DNA of 64,000 nucleotides from Natronohydrobacter thiooxidans (GTDB taxonomy: Bacteria; Pseudomonadota; Alphaproteobacteria; Rhodobacterales; Rhodobacteraceae): assembly GCF_001884735.1 (NCBI RefSeq), contig NZ_MJAP01000003.1:1-64000 (forward strand). The letters are read 5' to 3'. Positions 1-8,329 of this stretch are shown here, piece by piece. Under the pieces are notes generated by a model that made no database searches, was not told the origin of the DNA, and saw nothing but the letters and a program-made list of their open reading frames with translations. How positions within the stretch are numbered: position 1 is the first letter of the stretch; each line of letters begins with the position of its first letter. The translations under genes and the position numbers were made by a program.

Positions 1-29
1 GATTAAACGCGACACGCTCTAGAGGCCAC

Positions 30-890
30 TCACGCCGCGTCGCGGGTGTAGGATGTGACAATGCCGCCGAGCTGGCGGCGCGTACGGATCGGGCCATCAC
101 GGGCGGGACGAAAATCGACTTGCAGCACGTTGTTGCCAATGCCCCGCCCACGATGTGGACGCTCGGTATTGTAATGGCGCACCCAGGTTCGCAGGATGTA
201 GTCGAGCTGCGAGCGACTGAAACAGACGAAGAAGTCCAGACATTCGCGCTTGATGGTGCCGATGAAGGATTCGGCGAAGGCATTGGCGTCTGGCGCCCTG
301 TGCGGGATTTGGATGACTCTGGCGCCTTCCGATGCCCAGACAGTATCGAAGCTGGCGCTGAACTTGGTGTCGGCGTCTCGGATGAGGAAGCCCGGCTCAA
401 TCCCCTGCTTGGAGCACCACATAAGCGTGTTGCGAGCCTGTTGTGTCACCCATGCCGAGTCCGGGGCATGGGTCGGCGCGCTGCAATAGACGCGGCGACT
501 GCCGAGGTGGATGAAGATCAGCACATAAGCGGTCAACGGTCCGCGGGCGGTGAGCACAGTCTTGGTGAAGAAGTCGCAGGCAACCATGCTCTCCATATGT
601 GCCTGGACGAAGGTGGTCCATGGCAGGGCAGGCTTTTTTTTGTGCTTTTCAGGGCTCGGGTGGATGCCTGCCTCATTCAGGATGCGCTTCACCGAATTGG
701 CACCAGCGTAAAGCCCCAGCTTTTTCAACTCCCCCGCGATCCGCTTGTAGCCCCAGAGGAGGTTTTCCGACCCGATGCGAATGACGACGTCGCGCAACTC
801 CTGTGTCAAGCGCGGCCTGCCCACGGCCTTGAAGGTGCGTCCACTGCGCATCTGCACAAGCCAGCGCTTGTAGGTCGCGGGCTTTGCCAT
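30..890 (-). pseudogene. IS transposase, DDE catalytic part (rve integrase core)
   Basis: This 286-residue frame carries an integrase-type DDE domain. The acidic residues are visible in ACDFF, IRDADTKF and AFAESF, and are followed by the RPHRGRG tail typical of IS3/IS481-like transposases. The N-terminal part of the enzyme lies upstream in another frame (806-1096). Reading one base back at about position 890 joins the two as ...GLLEMAKPATYKRW, which is a natural family continuation. The ATG that opens this frame is therefore probably internal, and the element is frameshifted. CTG-AAA is not a canonical slippery heptamer, so a one-base loss is more likely than programmed frameshifting. The outer end of the element runs off the window start. 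Confidence 0.75.
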
Positions 891-1096
891 TTCAGCAGCC
901 CGTCGATCTCATGCCCGAATTCCGCTCCGATGCGCAGCAGCTCGGCTTTCTCTTCCGGAGCCAGGATGATCCGCTGCGTTGGAATGCGGTTGCTCAGGAT
1001 CTGGATTTGGGCCTTGAGCAGCCGCATCTGCGCGTTGTGGCGGGGCATGAAAAGCTGGGTCAGGAAGACGATAAGCAGGGAGATGGTCGAATTCAT
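806..1096 (-). pseudogene. N-terminal part of the same frameshifted IS transposase
   Basis: The frame begins MNSTISLLIVFLTQLFMPRH and continues with a helical HTH-like region (LLKAQIQILSNRIP, then LAPEEKAELLRIGAEFGHEI). This is the usual N-terminus of the integrase-core transposases whose catalytic half follows at 30-890. After GLL it runs out of frame into about 30 unrelated residues. The start at 1096 has a GGAG ten bases upstream. Together the two pieces would make a protein of roughly 365 residues. I call it a pseudogene because the two halves are in different frames. Confidence 0.6.
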
Positions 1097-1143
1097 CTTG
1101 CAGGGCTCCAGCACGGCGCTTAAAAAATTGCCGGTATTTCAGC

Positions 1144-1375
1144 GTGATGGGCCTCGCTTACATTTTGGCACCCCGCTCAGGAAGAGCAAAAACGCTTGGG
1201 CCTGAATGTGGCCGCGGAAAATCATAACGTGGGATATGTTGGCGCCTTCGCGCGCGTTTCGCTGCCAGTCGCGTCTGAACCAGTTGACGATTCAAGCCAC
1301 AAATCATGTCAATAAAAACAATACCTTAGATGGTGGAGAACGTCCGATTTCAGAACCATCCCATCCGCACAAAGC
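1144..1375. repeat. Copy A of a diverged repeat flanking the RiPP locus
   Basis: Two blocks match copy B at 5223-5482 exactly: 29 bases at 1144-1172 and 17 bases at 1257-1273. A later AATAAAAACAATA block and a CCCATCCG-type tail are also shared. Both copies lie immediately upstream of a transposase remnant on the minus strand and read in the same direction. The bases between the blocks have diverged. It could be an IS end region that recurs beside different elements, or a boundary of a past insertion. Confidence 0.6.
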
Positions 1376-1383
1376 ACACCACA

Positions 1384-2064
1384 TTAAAAACTGACGTCGA
1401 TACTAACAACATAGGGCTCGCACCAAGTGCCTTCATGCTGCTCTATGGAAATATTACAATTCGGAACCAATCTCCGAATAATTTCAGAAAGACGACGCGC
1501 GTACCGATCGTGAATCTTCGATCTCGTCGAGTAAAGGATTTGGACGCTCTGAGCTTTCGCCCCAATGCATCCGAGTATCGCACGTGTCAAGATCCAACCT
1601 GCCATTCTCCTATCGCTGGCCGCCCACTCAAGTAGAAGATATGTGCGAGCAGGACCCAGTATTCGATTGAGGCCAAAGAAGCTCTCGCACTTCGCTGCGC
1701 TGGAGGGAATCACTAATAGACCTGCGCCAGCTGTAAAGTCGCCAGTACAATCAACGCAGAAGAAAACACCGGTCCTAGACCGAATTTCTTCAAGTATCAA
1801 CTGATAACCCGCAATTTGGGTCTCCGACATTGTCGCGCGGTTGCTATTTGCATACTTCAACAACGCCGCAAGTCTTCTCGCCGCCAACTTCTTTGTCGAA
1901 GACTCATCCTCTCTGTTGTCTGGAACATGAGGGTGATATTGTAGAATGGCGTGACGGTCGATGCTGAGAAGCGGAAAGGTATCAACCCAGGATGCGAATT
2001 GATCAAACGAAAGCTCTTGAGAGTTAAGCCATCTTCGTAGCGAGCTTGCCGATCCGCCGTTCAT
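1384..2064 (-). CDS. Unrecognised protein of the RiPP locus
   Basis: I do not recognise this protein of about 226 residues. It is soluble, with no signal peptide or membrane segment, and has several cysteines including a CVDC pair. I chose the ATG at 2064, beginning MNGGSASSLRRWL, because it follows a GGATGG sequence and overlaps the previous gene by about 41 bases. An upstream in-frame start at 2151 would lie deep inside that gene. It is the last of four overlapping genes, so it is probably translated with the radical SAM and oxygenase-like genes and acts on the same product, for example as a modifying, transfer or immunity protein. That role is inferred only from position. GC content is visibly lower than in the core genes. 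Confidence 0.6.
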   Translation of the reverse strand: MNGGSASSLRRWLNSQELSFDQFASWVDTFPLLSIDRHAILQYHPHVPDNREDESSTKKLAARRLAALLKYANSNRATMSETQIAGYQLILEEIRSRTGVFFCVDCTGDFTAGAGLLVIPSSAAKCESFFGLNRILGPARTYLLLEWAASDRRMAGWILTRAILGCIGAKAQSVQILYSTRSKIHDRYARRLSEIIRRLVPNCNISIEQHEGTWCEPYVVSIDVSF

Positions 2065-2890
2065 CAAACCATCCACGAAATGTATACATTGCCCCAAACC
2101 CCGAAATTCCGAAAGTACTTCCATCATGTACGATGACTTCAGTTGGCGCAATATACGCCTCCCCCGGCTGAAGAGTCATGGCGAAAAGTTGCAGTGGCTC
2201 CAACATTGACTTCCTCCTGATTGCCGAAGTGGGAGAAAAAGAACCAGTTTCGTCTGGCACTACGCCTACGCTTTCATCACGCAAAATATCCGCTGAATGG
2301 CGAGGGTCGAAAACAAACATTCTTGGTTGCATACCGATATTTACAACGCACCTATACTTCTCGCCCTCCCTACTCCGAATTGGCTGCATCCGAAACGTAT
2401 CAACATGCAAACCGACGCGTGATCCGGTCTTTCTATTTACCGACGTAGTCACTTGGTTCGGACGATCTAACGTGGCTCCAGATGGAACGAGATCAGCACT
2501 TTCACCGAACACATCTGCGAAAAATGGAATGAGCAACTCTTTCGCCCAAGTGCCAATTTGGGCGTTCTGTTCAATCCCCGAAATCTTAGATGGCGAAAGA
2601 ACATCCAGATCATAAAGGGCTTTGACGTAGGGTTCGAGATATGCCTTACAAGCCCAAAACGAACTCTTGGCTGCGGGGTTGGGATTAGACCTGAGCCAAT
2701 CTTGACAAGGTACACTTGAATCAAAGGCAGGAACAATTGCACCACTATCAAAAGCTGGCTCCATGGGCGGGTACTGCTCCGCAGGCTGCGATCGACCAAT
2801 ATACCTAACACTCTTCATAAGGTCGCCAACCAAGTGTTCGGCACTTATAAGGCGCAGCGATCCAGGTCCGAAGTCAAAACTCCTTGTCAT
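2024..2890 (-). CDS. Fe(II)/2-oxoglutarate oxygenase-like protein
   Basis: The protein is about 288 residues from the ATG at 2890, which is preceded by AGGGGC and overlaps the radical SAM gene by 17 bases. A start at 2914 is also open. In the C-terminal half, GLHVDTF gives H162 and D164, VIVHDGST gives H255, and FRGWF gives R272. The order HxD, distal His, then Arg about 17 residues later is the metal and 2-oxoglutarate binding pattern of the double-stranded beta-helix oxygenases. I infer an oxidative tailoring enzyme, for example a hydroxylase acting on the peptide from 4010-4198. The family call rests on these motifs alone and needs a profile or structure match. Confidence 0.5.
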   Translation of the reverse strand: MTRSFDFGPGSLRLISAEHLVGDLMKSVRYIGRSQPAEQYPPMEPAFDSGAIVPAFDSSVPCQDWLRSNPNPAAKSSFWACKAYLEPYVKALYDLDVLSPSKISGIEQNAQIGTWAKELLIPFFADVFGESADLVPSGATLDRPNQVTTSVNRKTGSRVGLHVDTFRMQPIRSREGEKYRCVVNIGMQPRMFVFDPRHSADILRDESVGVVPDETGSFSPTSAIRRKSMLEPLQLFAMTLQPGEAYIAPTEVIVHDGSTFGISGFGAMYTFRGWFDERRIGKLATKMA

Positions 2891-4025
2891 TACCCAAGCC
2901 CCTGAATGCGCCATTTACTAGAGAAACGCGAGATCTTCTACACCAATTGGTGAATGAATCATTGAAAATTCCATGCTCCGAAAATTTAGATGATGGTGTG
3001 CCCCCGCCGCAAAACTCAAAGATCTCACATTCGGCTTTACACTTCTGAATTCCGCGACGTATCTCTGCATCATCGCTCTGAAGGGCATCCGATTTGAATA
3101 TATCCGTGAACTCGACTTCATTGATATTCCCGTAGATAAATCTGCTGCCGACAGAAGCAAGTTCGGGGGAGTATGTTGATATCGAACCGTTAGCAAGTAC
3201 CGACAAGATTCTCCCGGGCCGATTCATCTGATTATCAAGGAGATATCTTCCCCCGACGTGCTCAACCTTCAAGAAATCGAAAATATTTCTAGCTTCCCTA
3301 AAGAATAACGGCGACTCATCTTCTCGAAGGGACTTGAAGAGCTCTTCGAAAAATAAGTCCAAAGACTCAACCGCAACTTCATCTAGTGAAGAATTCGGGT
3401 TCGCTCCATCCACTTCCTCCGGCGAGAATCCGACAACTTTGCATCCGAGGCCCTTGAAGAAGCTGTATAAGGTTCGTGGATGCTGTACATTAGTGCTAGA
3501 GACTACGCATATCGCGTTGAAGTTGATCTCATTTCGGCGTAGCAACTCTATGCCGCGCAGAGTATCTTTGAAGGTGCCGGAGCCATTTCGGCGGACGCGC
3601 TTCGCGTCGTGCAGCGCTTCGGGGCCGTCAACACTAACACCAATCCGAAAGTTATGCCTGCGGAATATGTCGCACCACTCTTGATCAATGAGCGTCGCGT
3701 TAGTCTGGACGAGCAGTAGAGGAGCGCCCGCGAAACTCTGTTTTACCAAAATTGCAACCTTCTCGAAAAGCTCCTTTGGTGCGGCAAGCGGTTCACCGGC
3801 ATGCAACAGAACGCCGAAGTTCTTAGCTAGCAAGGGGTAGCGGCTGGCTGACTCGATTGCTCGAGTCATGACGGCGACCGGCATTAGATTCTGACGTTGA
3901 CGATCTTTGCTGTCCAAGTAACAGTATTTGCAATCAATATTGCAAAAGCTACTCAACTGAAGCACAAGAAGCTCCAGCGGGTAAGTTGCGCCTGCGCTCA
4001 TTTGGAGATTTAGTAAGTCTGGCAC
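2874..4025 (-). CDS. Radical SAM/SPASM peptide maturase, GrrM-like
   Basis: The protein has 383 residues from a GTG at 4025, or 375 from the ATG at 4001. Neither start has a clear ribosome site. The motif CNIDCKYC (C28, C32, C35) binds the radical SAM [4Fe-4S] cluster. Radical SAM features such as LLHAGEPL and VSVDGP follow. The C-terminal SPASM domain has CKAEC, EFCGGG and a late NWC, which would ligate auxiliary clusters. The LQLSSFCNIDCKYCYL opening and CGGG ending resemble GrrM/OscB-type maturases, which form aromatic-ring cyclophane crosslinks in small peptides. It overlaps the precursor gene by 16 bases and the oxygenase-like gene downstream, so the genes are probably co-translated. The exact chemistry is unknown. 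Confidence 0.8.
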   Translation of the reverse strand: MPDLLNLQMSAGATYPLELLVLQLSSFCNIDCKYCYLDSKDRQRQNLMPVAVMTRAIESASRYPLLAKNFGVLLHAGEPLAAPKELFEKVAILVKQSFAGAPLLLVQTNATLIDQEWCDIFRRHNFRIGVSVDGPEALHDAKRVRRNGSGTFKDTLRGIELLRRNEINFNAICVVSSTNVQHPRTLYSFFKGLGCKVVGFSPEEVDGANPNSSLDEVAVESLDLFFEELFKSLREDESPLFFREARNIFDFLKVEHVGGRYLLDNQMNRPGRILSVLANGSISTYSPELASVGSRFIYGNINEVEFTDIFKSDALQSDDAEIRRGIQKCKAECEIFEFCGGGTPSSKFSEHGIFNDSFTNWCRRSRVSLVNGAFRGLGNDKEF

Positions 4026-4198
4026 GCAGACCAGTCTGAAAAGGTCCCTTCCTTACAACCTCCACCACCATCCATTTCTGAAATCTTTTTCATTATTTCC
4101 GGGTCATTCTCAATGAGTGCTTTGAGTGAGGCCAGGCGCTCACTGAACACTTTGCTTTCCGTGCAATTGGCGTTAAGTTCCATTTCATGATGCGGCAT
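4010..4198 (-). CDS. Putative RiPP precursor peptide
   Basis: This is a 62-residue peptide starting at ATG 4198, with GGAAAAG upstream. An alternative ATG is at 4183. The first 43 residues form a polar, helical leader-like stretch (ERLASLKALIENDPEIMKK) faintly resembling Nif11-type leaders. A GGGG run at 44-47 is followed by a short C-terminal segment, CKEGTFSDWSACQTY, rich in aromatic residues (F53, W56, Y62) and with two cysteines (C48, C59). A leader, a glycine hinge and an aromatic core directly upstream of, and overlapping, a radical SAM/SPASM gene is the standard layout for modified peptides. F53-S54-D55 would fit the three-residue motif used by cyclophane-forming maturases. No dedicated exporter or peptidase is visible nearby. 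Confidence 0.65.
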   Translation of the reverse strand: MPHHEMELNANCTESKVFSERLASLKALIENDPEIMKKISEMDGGGGCKEGTFSDWSACQTY

Positions 4199-4409
4199 CG
4201 TTCTTTTCCACTTTGAAGCACTGATGGATGGATCTGGAGTCGTTCGGCGGCTCTAATTTGCCAAACCCGGATGTTGCCAGCACCTGCATACGGCGCACTG
4301 CATTAAGGTAATCGATCAGAGGCTGGCAGTCAAGAATGCTGTCCCATGAAGTGGTGTGGCTTGCTCTGTTCGTCACCGTGATGTTCGGCACGTGCCTGCT
4401 TGAACAGGA

Positions 4410-5203
4410 TGCCGCTGCGGGCAGGCTGATGATCGGATTATCGCCCATCGGCGCGATGGTTCCCAGCGTCATGTAGCGGGCGCGCCGGACGGCACATCGT
4501 CGTCCTGTTCGAGCAGCAACGCGCCGACGAGGCGGACGATGGCTTCGTCGTTCGGGAAGATGCCGACGACGTCGGGGCGGCGCTTGATCTCGCCGTTCCG
4601 CCGCTCGATCGGGTTCGTCGAGTGCAGCTTGGTGCGATGTTCCTTCGGAAAGGACATTTAGGCCAGCACGTCGTGTTCTGCGTCATCCATCAGCGTTGCC
4701 AGTTTCGGCAGTTTGGGCGTGATCTGATCGGCGACAGCGCGCCGCTGGGTGCTTTCGGCTTCGGCCGTGTCCTGAGCGAAGGCTGTGGTGATAAAGGCGG
4801 AGACCACGCGCCGCCCGCTCTTCCCGGCATGGGCAAGGGCGGTTCGCTGGAATTGGGCGCGACAGCGCTGCCAGGTGGCGCTGAGAACCTTCGCGACGGC
4901 AGCCTTGATGCCTTCATGGGCGTCCAGAATCACCAGCTTCACCCCGTGCAGTCCCCGGCGGGTCAGCTTACGCAGGAACTCGGTCCAGATCGGTTCGGCC
5001 TCGGAAGTGCCGATTTCCAGGCGCAGAACCTCGCGCCGCCCGTCCGTGTTCACCCCGATGGCGATGATGACGGCGACCGAGACGATCCACCCCCCTCGCC
5101 GCACCTTGAGGTAGGTGGCGTCGCTCCAGAGATAGGACCAATCGCCCTCGAGGGGCCGGTTCAGGAACGCCTTCACCTTGCCGGGCTCCGCCACGGCCCC
5201 CAA
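4410..5203 (-). pseudogene. Decayed IS256-family (Mutator-type) transposase
   Basis: The remaining part begins at RPLEGDWSYLWSDATY, about the middle of a normal IS256 transposase, so the N-terminal half is gone. The DAHEG and WQRCRAQF motifs of the catalytic core are present. At 4655-4657 an in-frame TAA replaces the expected Tyr codon between DVLA and [10 protein letters not shown]. The next stretch, with [13 protein letters not shown] and GALLLEQ, is then disrupted by a one-base loss. The normal family ending (RYMTL...IAPMGDNPIISLP) continues in another frame. Truncation, nonsense and frameshift together show a dead element. It sits just upstream of the RiPP precursor gene. Confidence 0.85.
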
Positions 5204-5222
5204 AAAACACTGTTCTGTAAGG

Positions 5223-5482
5223 GTGATGGGCCTCGCTTACATTTTGGCACCGCTCCCAGGGAAGGGCCAAAACGCCGAAATCGGCAAATTGCGTCATCAT
5301 ACGCGAATTGGGGGTGTGCCAGGGCCTCAGTGTCGTGACTGCACCCAATCGCAACGCTTCGAGCGCATTTCGCTGCCAGTCGCGATTGCGCCAAATGGCC
5401 ATTCAAACTATTTAGAGAATTAATAAAAACAATAGCTTATGAGGAAGAGAAGGTTCGACGGCAGACCCATCCCCTCCGCCAT
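5223..5482. repeat. Copy B of the flanking repeat, ending in a tRNA-Ser-like 3' end
   Basis: This is the counterpart of the repeat at 1144-1375, with the same 29-base block (5223-5251), the same 17-base block (5368-5384) and the same AATAAAAACAATA block. Its right end, about 5449-5481, reads GGTTCGA and then CCCATCCCCTCCGCCA. This resembles the T-loop and acceptor end of a serine tRNA with its encoded CCA. No complete tRNA is present. Such 3' ends are commonly left behind when an integrase uses a tRNA gene as its attachment site. Confidence 0.5.
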
Positions 5483-6433
5483 TTACCCTCCGGTATCTCG
5501 TTGATTTTGTTGCGATTTACCCGGCACATTGTTCGTCAGGGTAGCGAGCGGGGTATCATTTGGTATCTGCCGGTTGTTCAGCGGTTGGCTGATGTAACTG
5601 TGACGCGCAATGAATATGTTCCAGATTTCTTTCGGTGTGTGGTGAAACTCGGCAGATCATCTTCTCTTTAAGACGCTGTATTTTCACAAGTTCCCACGCC
5701 TTCCCAGATGTTCCCACAAATTCCGCCAGCACCCTCGATCCGGGACATGTTCCTTGCGCGTTACACATGCGCCACAGATGGGTGCGCATTGGGCCGAACC
5801 GGCAAACCTGCCACTCGGGCCGATCTACTGCGAGATCGTAGGATGAGTCGTCTGTGTCGAATACATGTTTTGGCCAGTGAGTTCGCCGCCACCGACAGGG
5901 CCGGTATCACCACCGGGATGCAGACCCCACCGGTCAGCCGGATCGACATGGAGTTCAAGCCCGACGGCGTCGGGCCGTTCCAAGAACCGCTCTAGCAGCT
6001 CCACCTCTACCTCGCCGAAAGCGATATCATTGCGACGCACTGAAGCACCGGCGGCACCACAGCCTCGCAGGCTGTTAGCGAAATCCCGAATTAGCGAACT
6101 CTCTGCATGGTCTCGGGCAGAGTGAGTGGCCGCTACAGGCTGATGCCGCAGTTGCCTTGCCGCATCGCCGTCGGGCCGCTTCCCGCCCCTTGCGAAGGCG
6201 ACTGCAGGATCGACATGTCCGGCCCAAAGCAGACATTCGGCTTTGCGACGATGCTTCGCGGCAACTGGTGCGTCTCGCTTTTTGTGGTCAAGCGCGTGCG
6301 TTTGCGCGGCGCAACAACTTGATGCATCGCAAGGACGCGCCGCCGCTCAATTGCTATCCTCAAACGAAAGCCTTTCTGTGCGCATTTGCTTCATGAGTGC
6401 GTAACGCGCAGGCAAATGTACCGAGGAGGCGTC
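5483..6433. other. Gene-free stretch upstream of ftsH
   Basis: About 950 bases lie between the flanking repeat and ftsH. Several open frames exist on both strands, but none has a recognisable domain, a convincing start or an uninterrupted family match. I regard it as decayed or non-coding sequence. Near the right end, TTGATGCATCGCAA (6319-6332) is a weak 8-of-10 match to the FNR consensus TTGAT-N4-ATCAA. It may lie in the ftsH promoter region, but the match is too loose to call. Confidence 0.5.
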
Positions 6434-8326
6434 ATGAGCACCCCCAAGAGACCATCGCCCTCTGAACAACCTGACACACCGGGACCGGTGCAGATGCTCT
6501 GGCTGGTTGCTTTCGGTCTGCTCGCGTTGATGTTCCTTCTCACGCAGCAACCAGACGCGCCCGGCGCCACACAGACCGCATCCTACAGCGACGTCAAAAT
6601 CCTGATCCGGCATGGTGATGTACGCGAGGTAACCTTGCAGGAAACGGCAATTATCGCCCTGCTGCACGAGCAAAGGGCCGATGGTGCCATTCGCATGCGG
6701 GCCATCACGCCCGCGCAGCCCGATCCGACGCTTTTGCCGCTTCTGGAAGAGATGGGTGTCACTGTCACGGCCGAAGCCCCCCGCGCGCCTTCGACCCTGA
6801 TATGGTTCCTGCCGTGGATCCTGATCATCGCCTTCTATTTCTGGCTCAGTCGTCGGATGATGGGGGGGCTAGGTGGCGGATTGGGTGGGGGCGTGGGCGG
6901 CATGGGCGATTTCCTCAGCGGCCGCGCCTCGAAACCTGCCAAGCTGACCAGCAAGCTCACATTCGCCGATGTCGCAGGTCAGGACGAAGCCAAGCGGGAA
7001 GTCTCGGAGCTTGTCGAGTTTCTGCGCGATCCTGACCGTTTCCAGCGCGTGGGCGCAACTGTGCCGCATGGTGTGTTGCTGATGGGGCCGCCCGGGACCG
7101 GCAAGACGCTGCTGGCGCGCGCGCTGGCAGGCGAAGCAGATGTGCCGTTCTTCTCGACTTCGGGATCGGAGTTCGTCGAAATGTTCGTGGGTGTCGGCGC
7201 GGGGCGCGTGCGCAAGATGTTCGAAGCTGCCCGCAAGCATGCGCCTGCGATCATCTTCATCGACGAGTTGGACAGTATCGGGCGCACGCGTGGCACAGGT
7301 CTGGGCGGTGGCCATGATGAACGCGAACAGACGCTGAACCAGATACTGGCCGAACTCGACGGGTTCAGCGCGCGCGAGGCCGTGGTGGTGCTCGCTGCCA
7401 CCAACCGGCCCGATGTGCTTGACCCGGCTTTGCTGCGTCCGGGAAGGTTTGATCGGCACGTAACCCTGTCGCTGCCCGACAAGGACGCGCGGCGCGCGAT
7501 CCTTGAGGTGCATATCAAGGGGCTGCCCCTGCACCACGATGTCGATCTGGATCAGATCGCGGCGGGCACACCCGGCTTTTCCGGGGCCGATCTGAAAAAC
7601 CTGCTGAACGAGGCCGCAATAACTGCCGCGCGCCGCCAGGCCGCTGACATCACTGCCGCCGATCTGGACGAGGCCCGCGACAAGGTGATGATGGGCACTG
7701 TGCGCACTTTGGCGATCCAGCCCGATGAACGCCACCGCCTGGCGGTCCACGAGGCGGGCCATACCGCAGCGGCTTATTACAACCCCGGCGGGGATCCGAT
7801 CTACAAGGTCACGATCATCCCGCGCGGGCGCAGCCTTGGCAGCACGCATATGCTGCCTGCGCATGACCGCCATACTCTGTCCGAAGCCTATCTGCGCGCG
7901 CAACTGGTCACGCTGCTGGCGGGAAGGGCGGCGGAAAAGCTGCTGCTGGGCTCGGTCAGTTCCGGCGCGGATGATGATATCCGCCGCGCGACAGTGCTGG
8001 CGCGTTCGATGGTGGCGCGCTGGGGGATGGACCCGGAGATCGGCCCGGTCGACCTGCGCGACAGCGACGATCACCCGTTCCTCGGCCAACGGATCGCGCA
8101 ACCGCGCAGCTACTCGGACGAAACCGCCACGCGGGTTGATCAGGCCGTGATGGTGCTGCTAAAAGATGCCGAAGCCAAGGCTGTGGCCTTGATTGAAGAG
8201 CATCGTGACCGGATCACCCGCCTCGTTGCGCGGCTGGAAGCCGAAGAAACCCTTGATCTTCCGGCCATTCGTCAATGTCTCGACCCGGACAGAAAGATCA
8301 CGCCGCTTCCCAGGAGCAGGACATAA
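6434..8326 (+). CDS. ftsH: ATP-dependent zinc metalloprotease FtsH
   Basis: The protein of 630 residues has two N-terminal membrane segments (around residues 20-36 and 122-138) enclosing a short periplasmic domain. A glycine-rich linker leads to an AAA+ ATPase with Walker A GPPGTGKT near residue 218 and Walker B IIFIDELD. The M41 protease domain has the zinc site HEAGH near residue 438. FtsH degrades membrane and regulatory proteins. The start was set at 6434 because GAGGAGG lies five bases upstream; the longer frame from 6386 lacks such a site. The phaC-like gene follows after 3 bases, so the two are one operon. The unusual neighbour and the accessory setting suggest a second, specialised FtsH rather than the housekeeping copy, which is an inference. 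Confidence 0.95.
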   Translation: MSTPKRPSPSEQPDTPGPVQMLWLVAFGLLALMFLLTQQPDAPGATQTASYSDVKILIRHGDVREVTLQETAIIALLHEQRADGAIRMRAITPAQPDPTLLPLLEEMGVTVTAEAPRAPSTLIWFLPWILIIAFYFWLSRRMMGGLGGGLGGGVGGMGDFLSGRASKPAKLTSKLTFADVAGQDEAKREVSELVEFLRDPDRFQRVGATVPHGVLLMGPPGTGKTLLARALAGEADVPFFSTSGSEFVEMFVGVGAGRVRKMFEAARKHAPAIIFIDELDSIGRTRGTGLGGGHDEREQTLNQILAELDGFSAREAVVVLAATNRPDVLDPALLRPGRFDRHVTLSLPDKDARRAILEVHIKGLPLHHDVDLDQIAAGTPGFSGADLKNLLNEAAITAARRQAADITAADLDEARDKVMMGTVRTLAIQPDERHRLAVHEAGHTAAAYYNPGGDPIYKVTIIPRGRSLGSTHMLPAHDRHTLSEAYLRAQLVTLLAGRAAEKLLLGSVSSGADDDIRRATVLARSMVARWGMDPEIGPVDLRDSDDHPFLGQRIAQPRSYSDETATRVDQAVMVLLKDAEAKAVALIEEHRDRITRLVARLEAEETLDLPAIRQCLDPDRKITPLPRSRT

Positions 8327-8329
8327 GCC

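Noticed and set aside
120..1205. Open frame of 361 codons on the plus strand
   Set aside because: It is the shadow of the IS transposase on the other strand.
5708..6125. Overlapping frames in the gap upstream of ftsH
   Set aside because: No frame has a domain, a ribosome site or a consistent start. Base periodicity is weak.
6319..6332. FNR-like site upstream of ftsH
   Set aside because: It matches only 8 of 10 positions, with both mismatches in one half-site, and lies near no other promoter feature.
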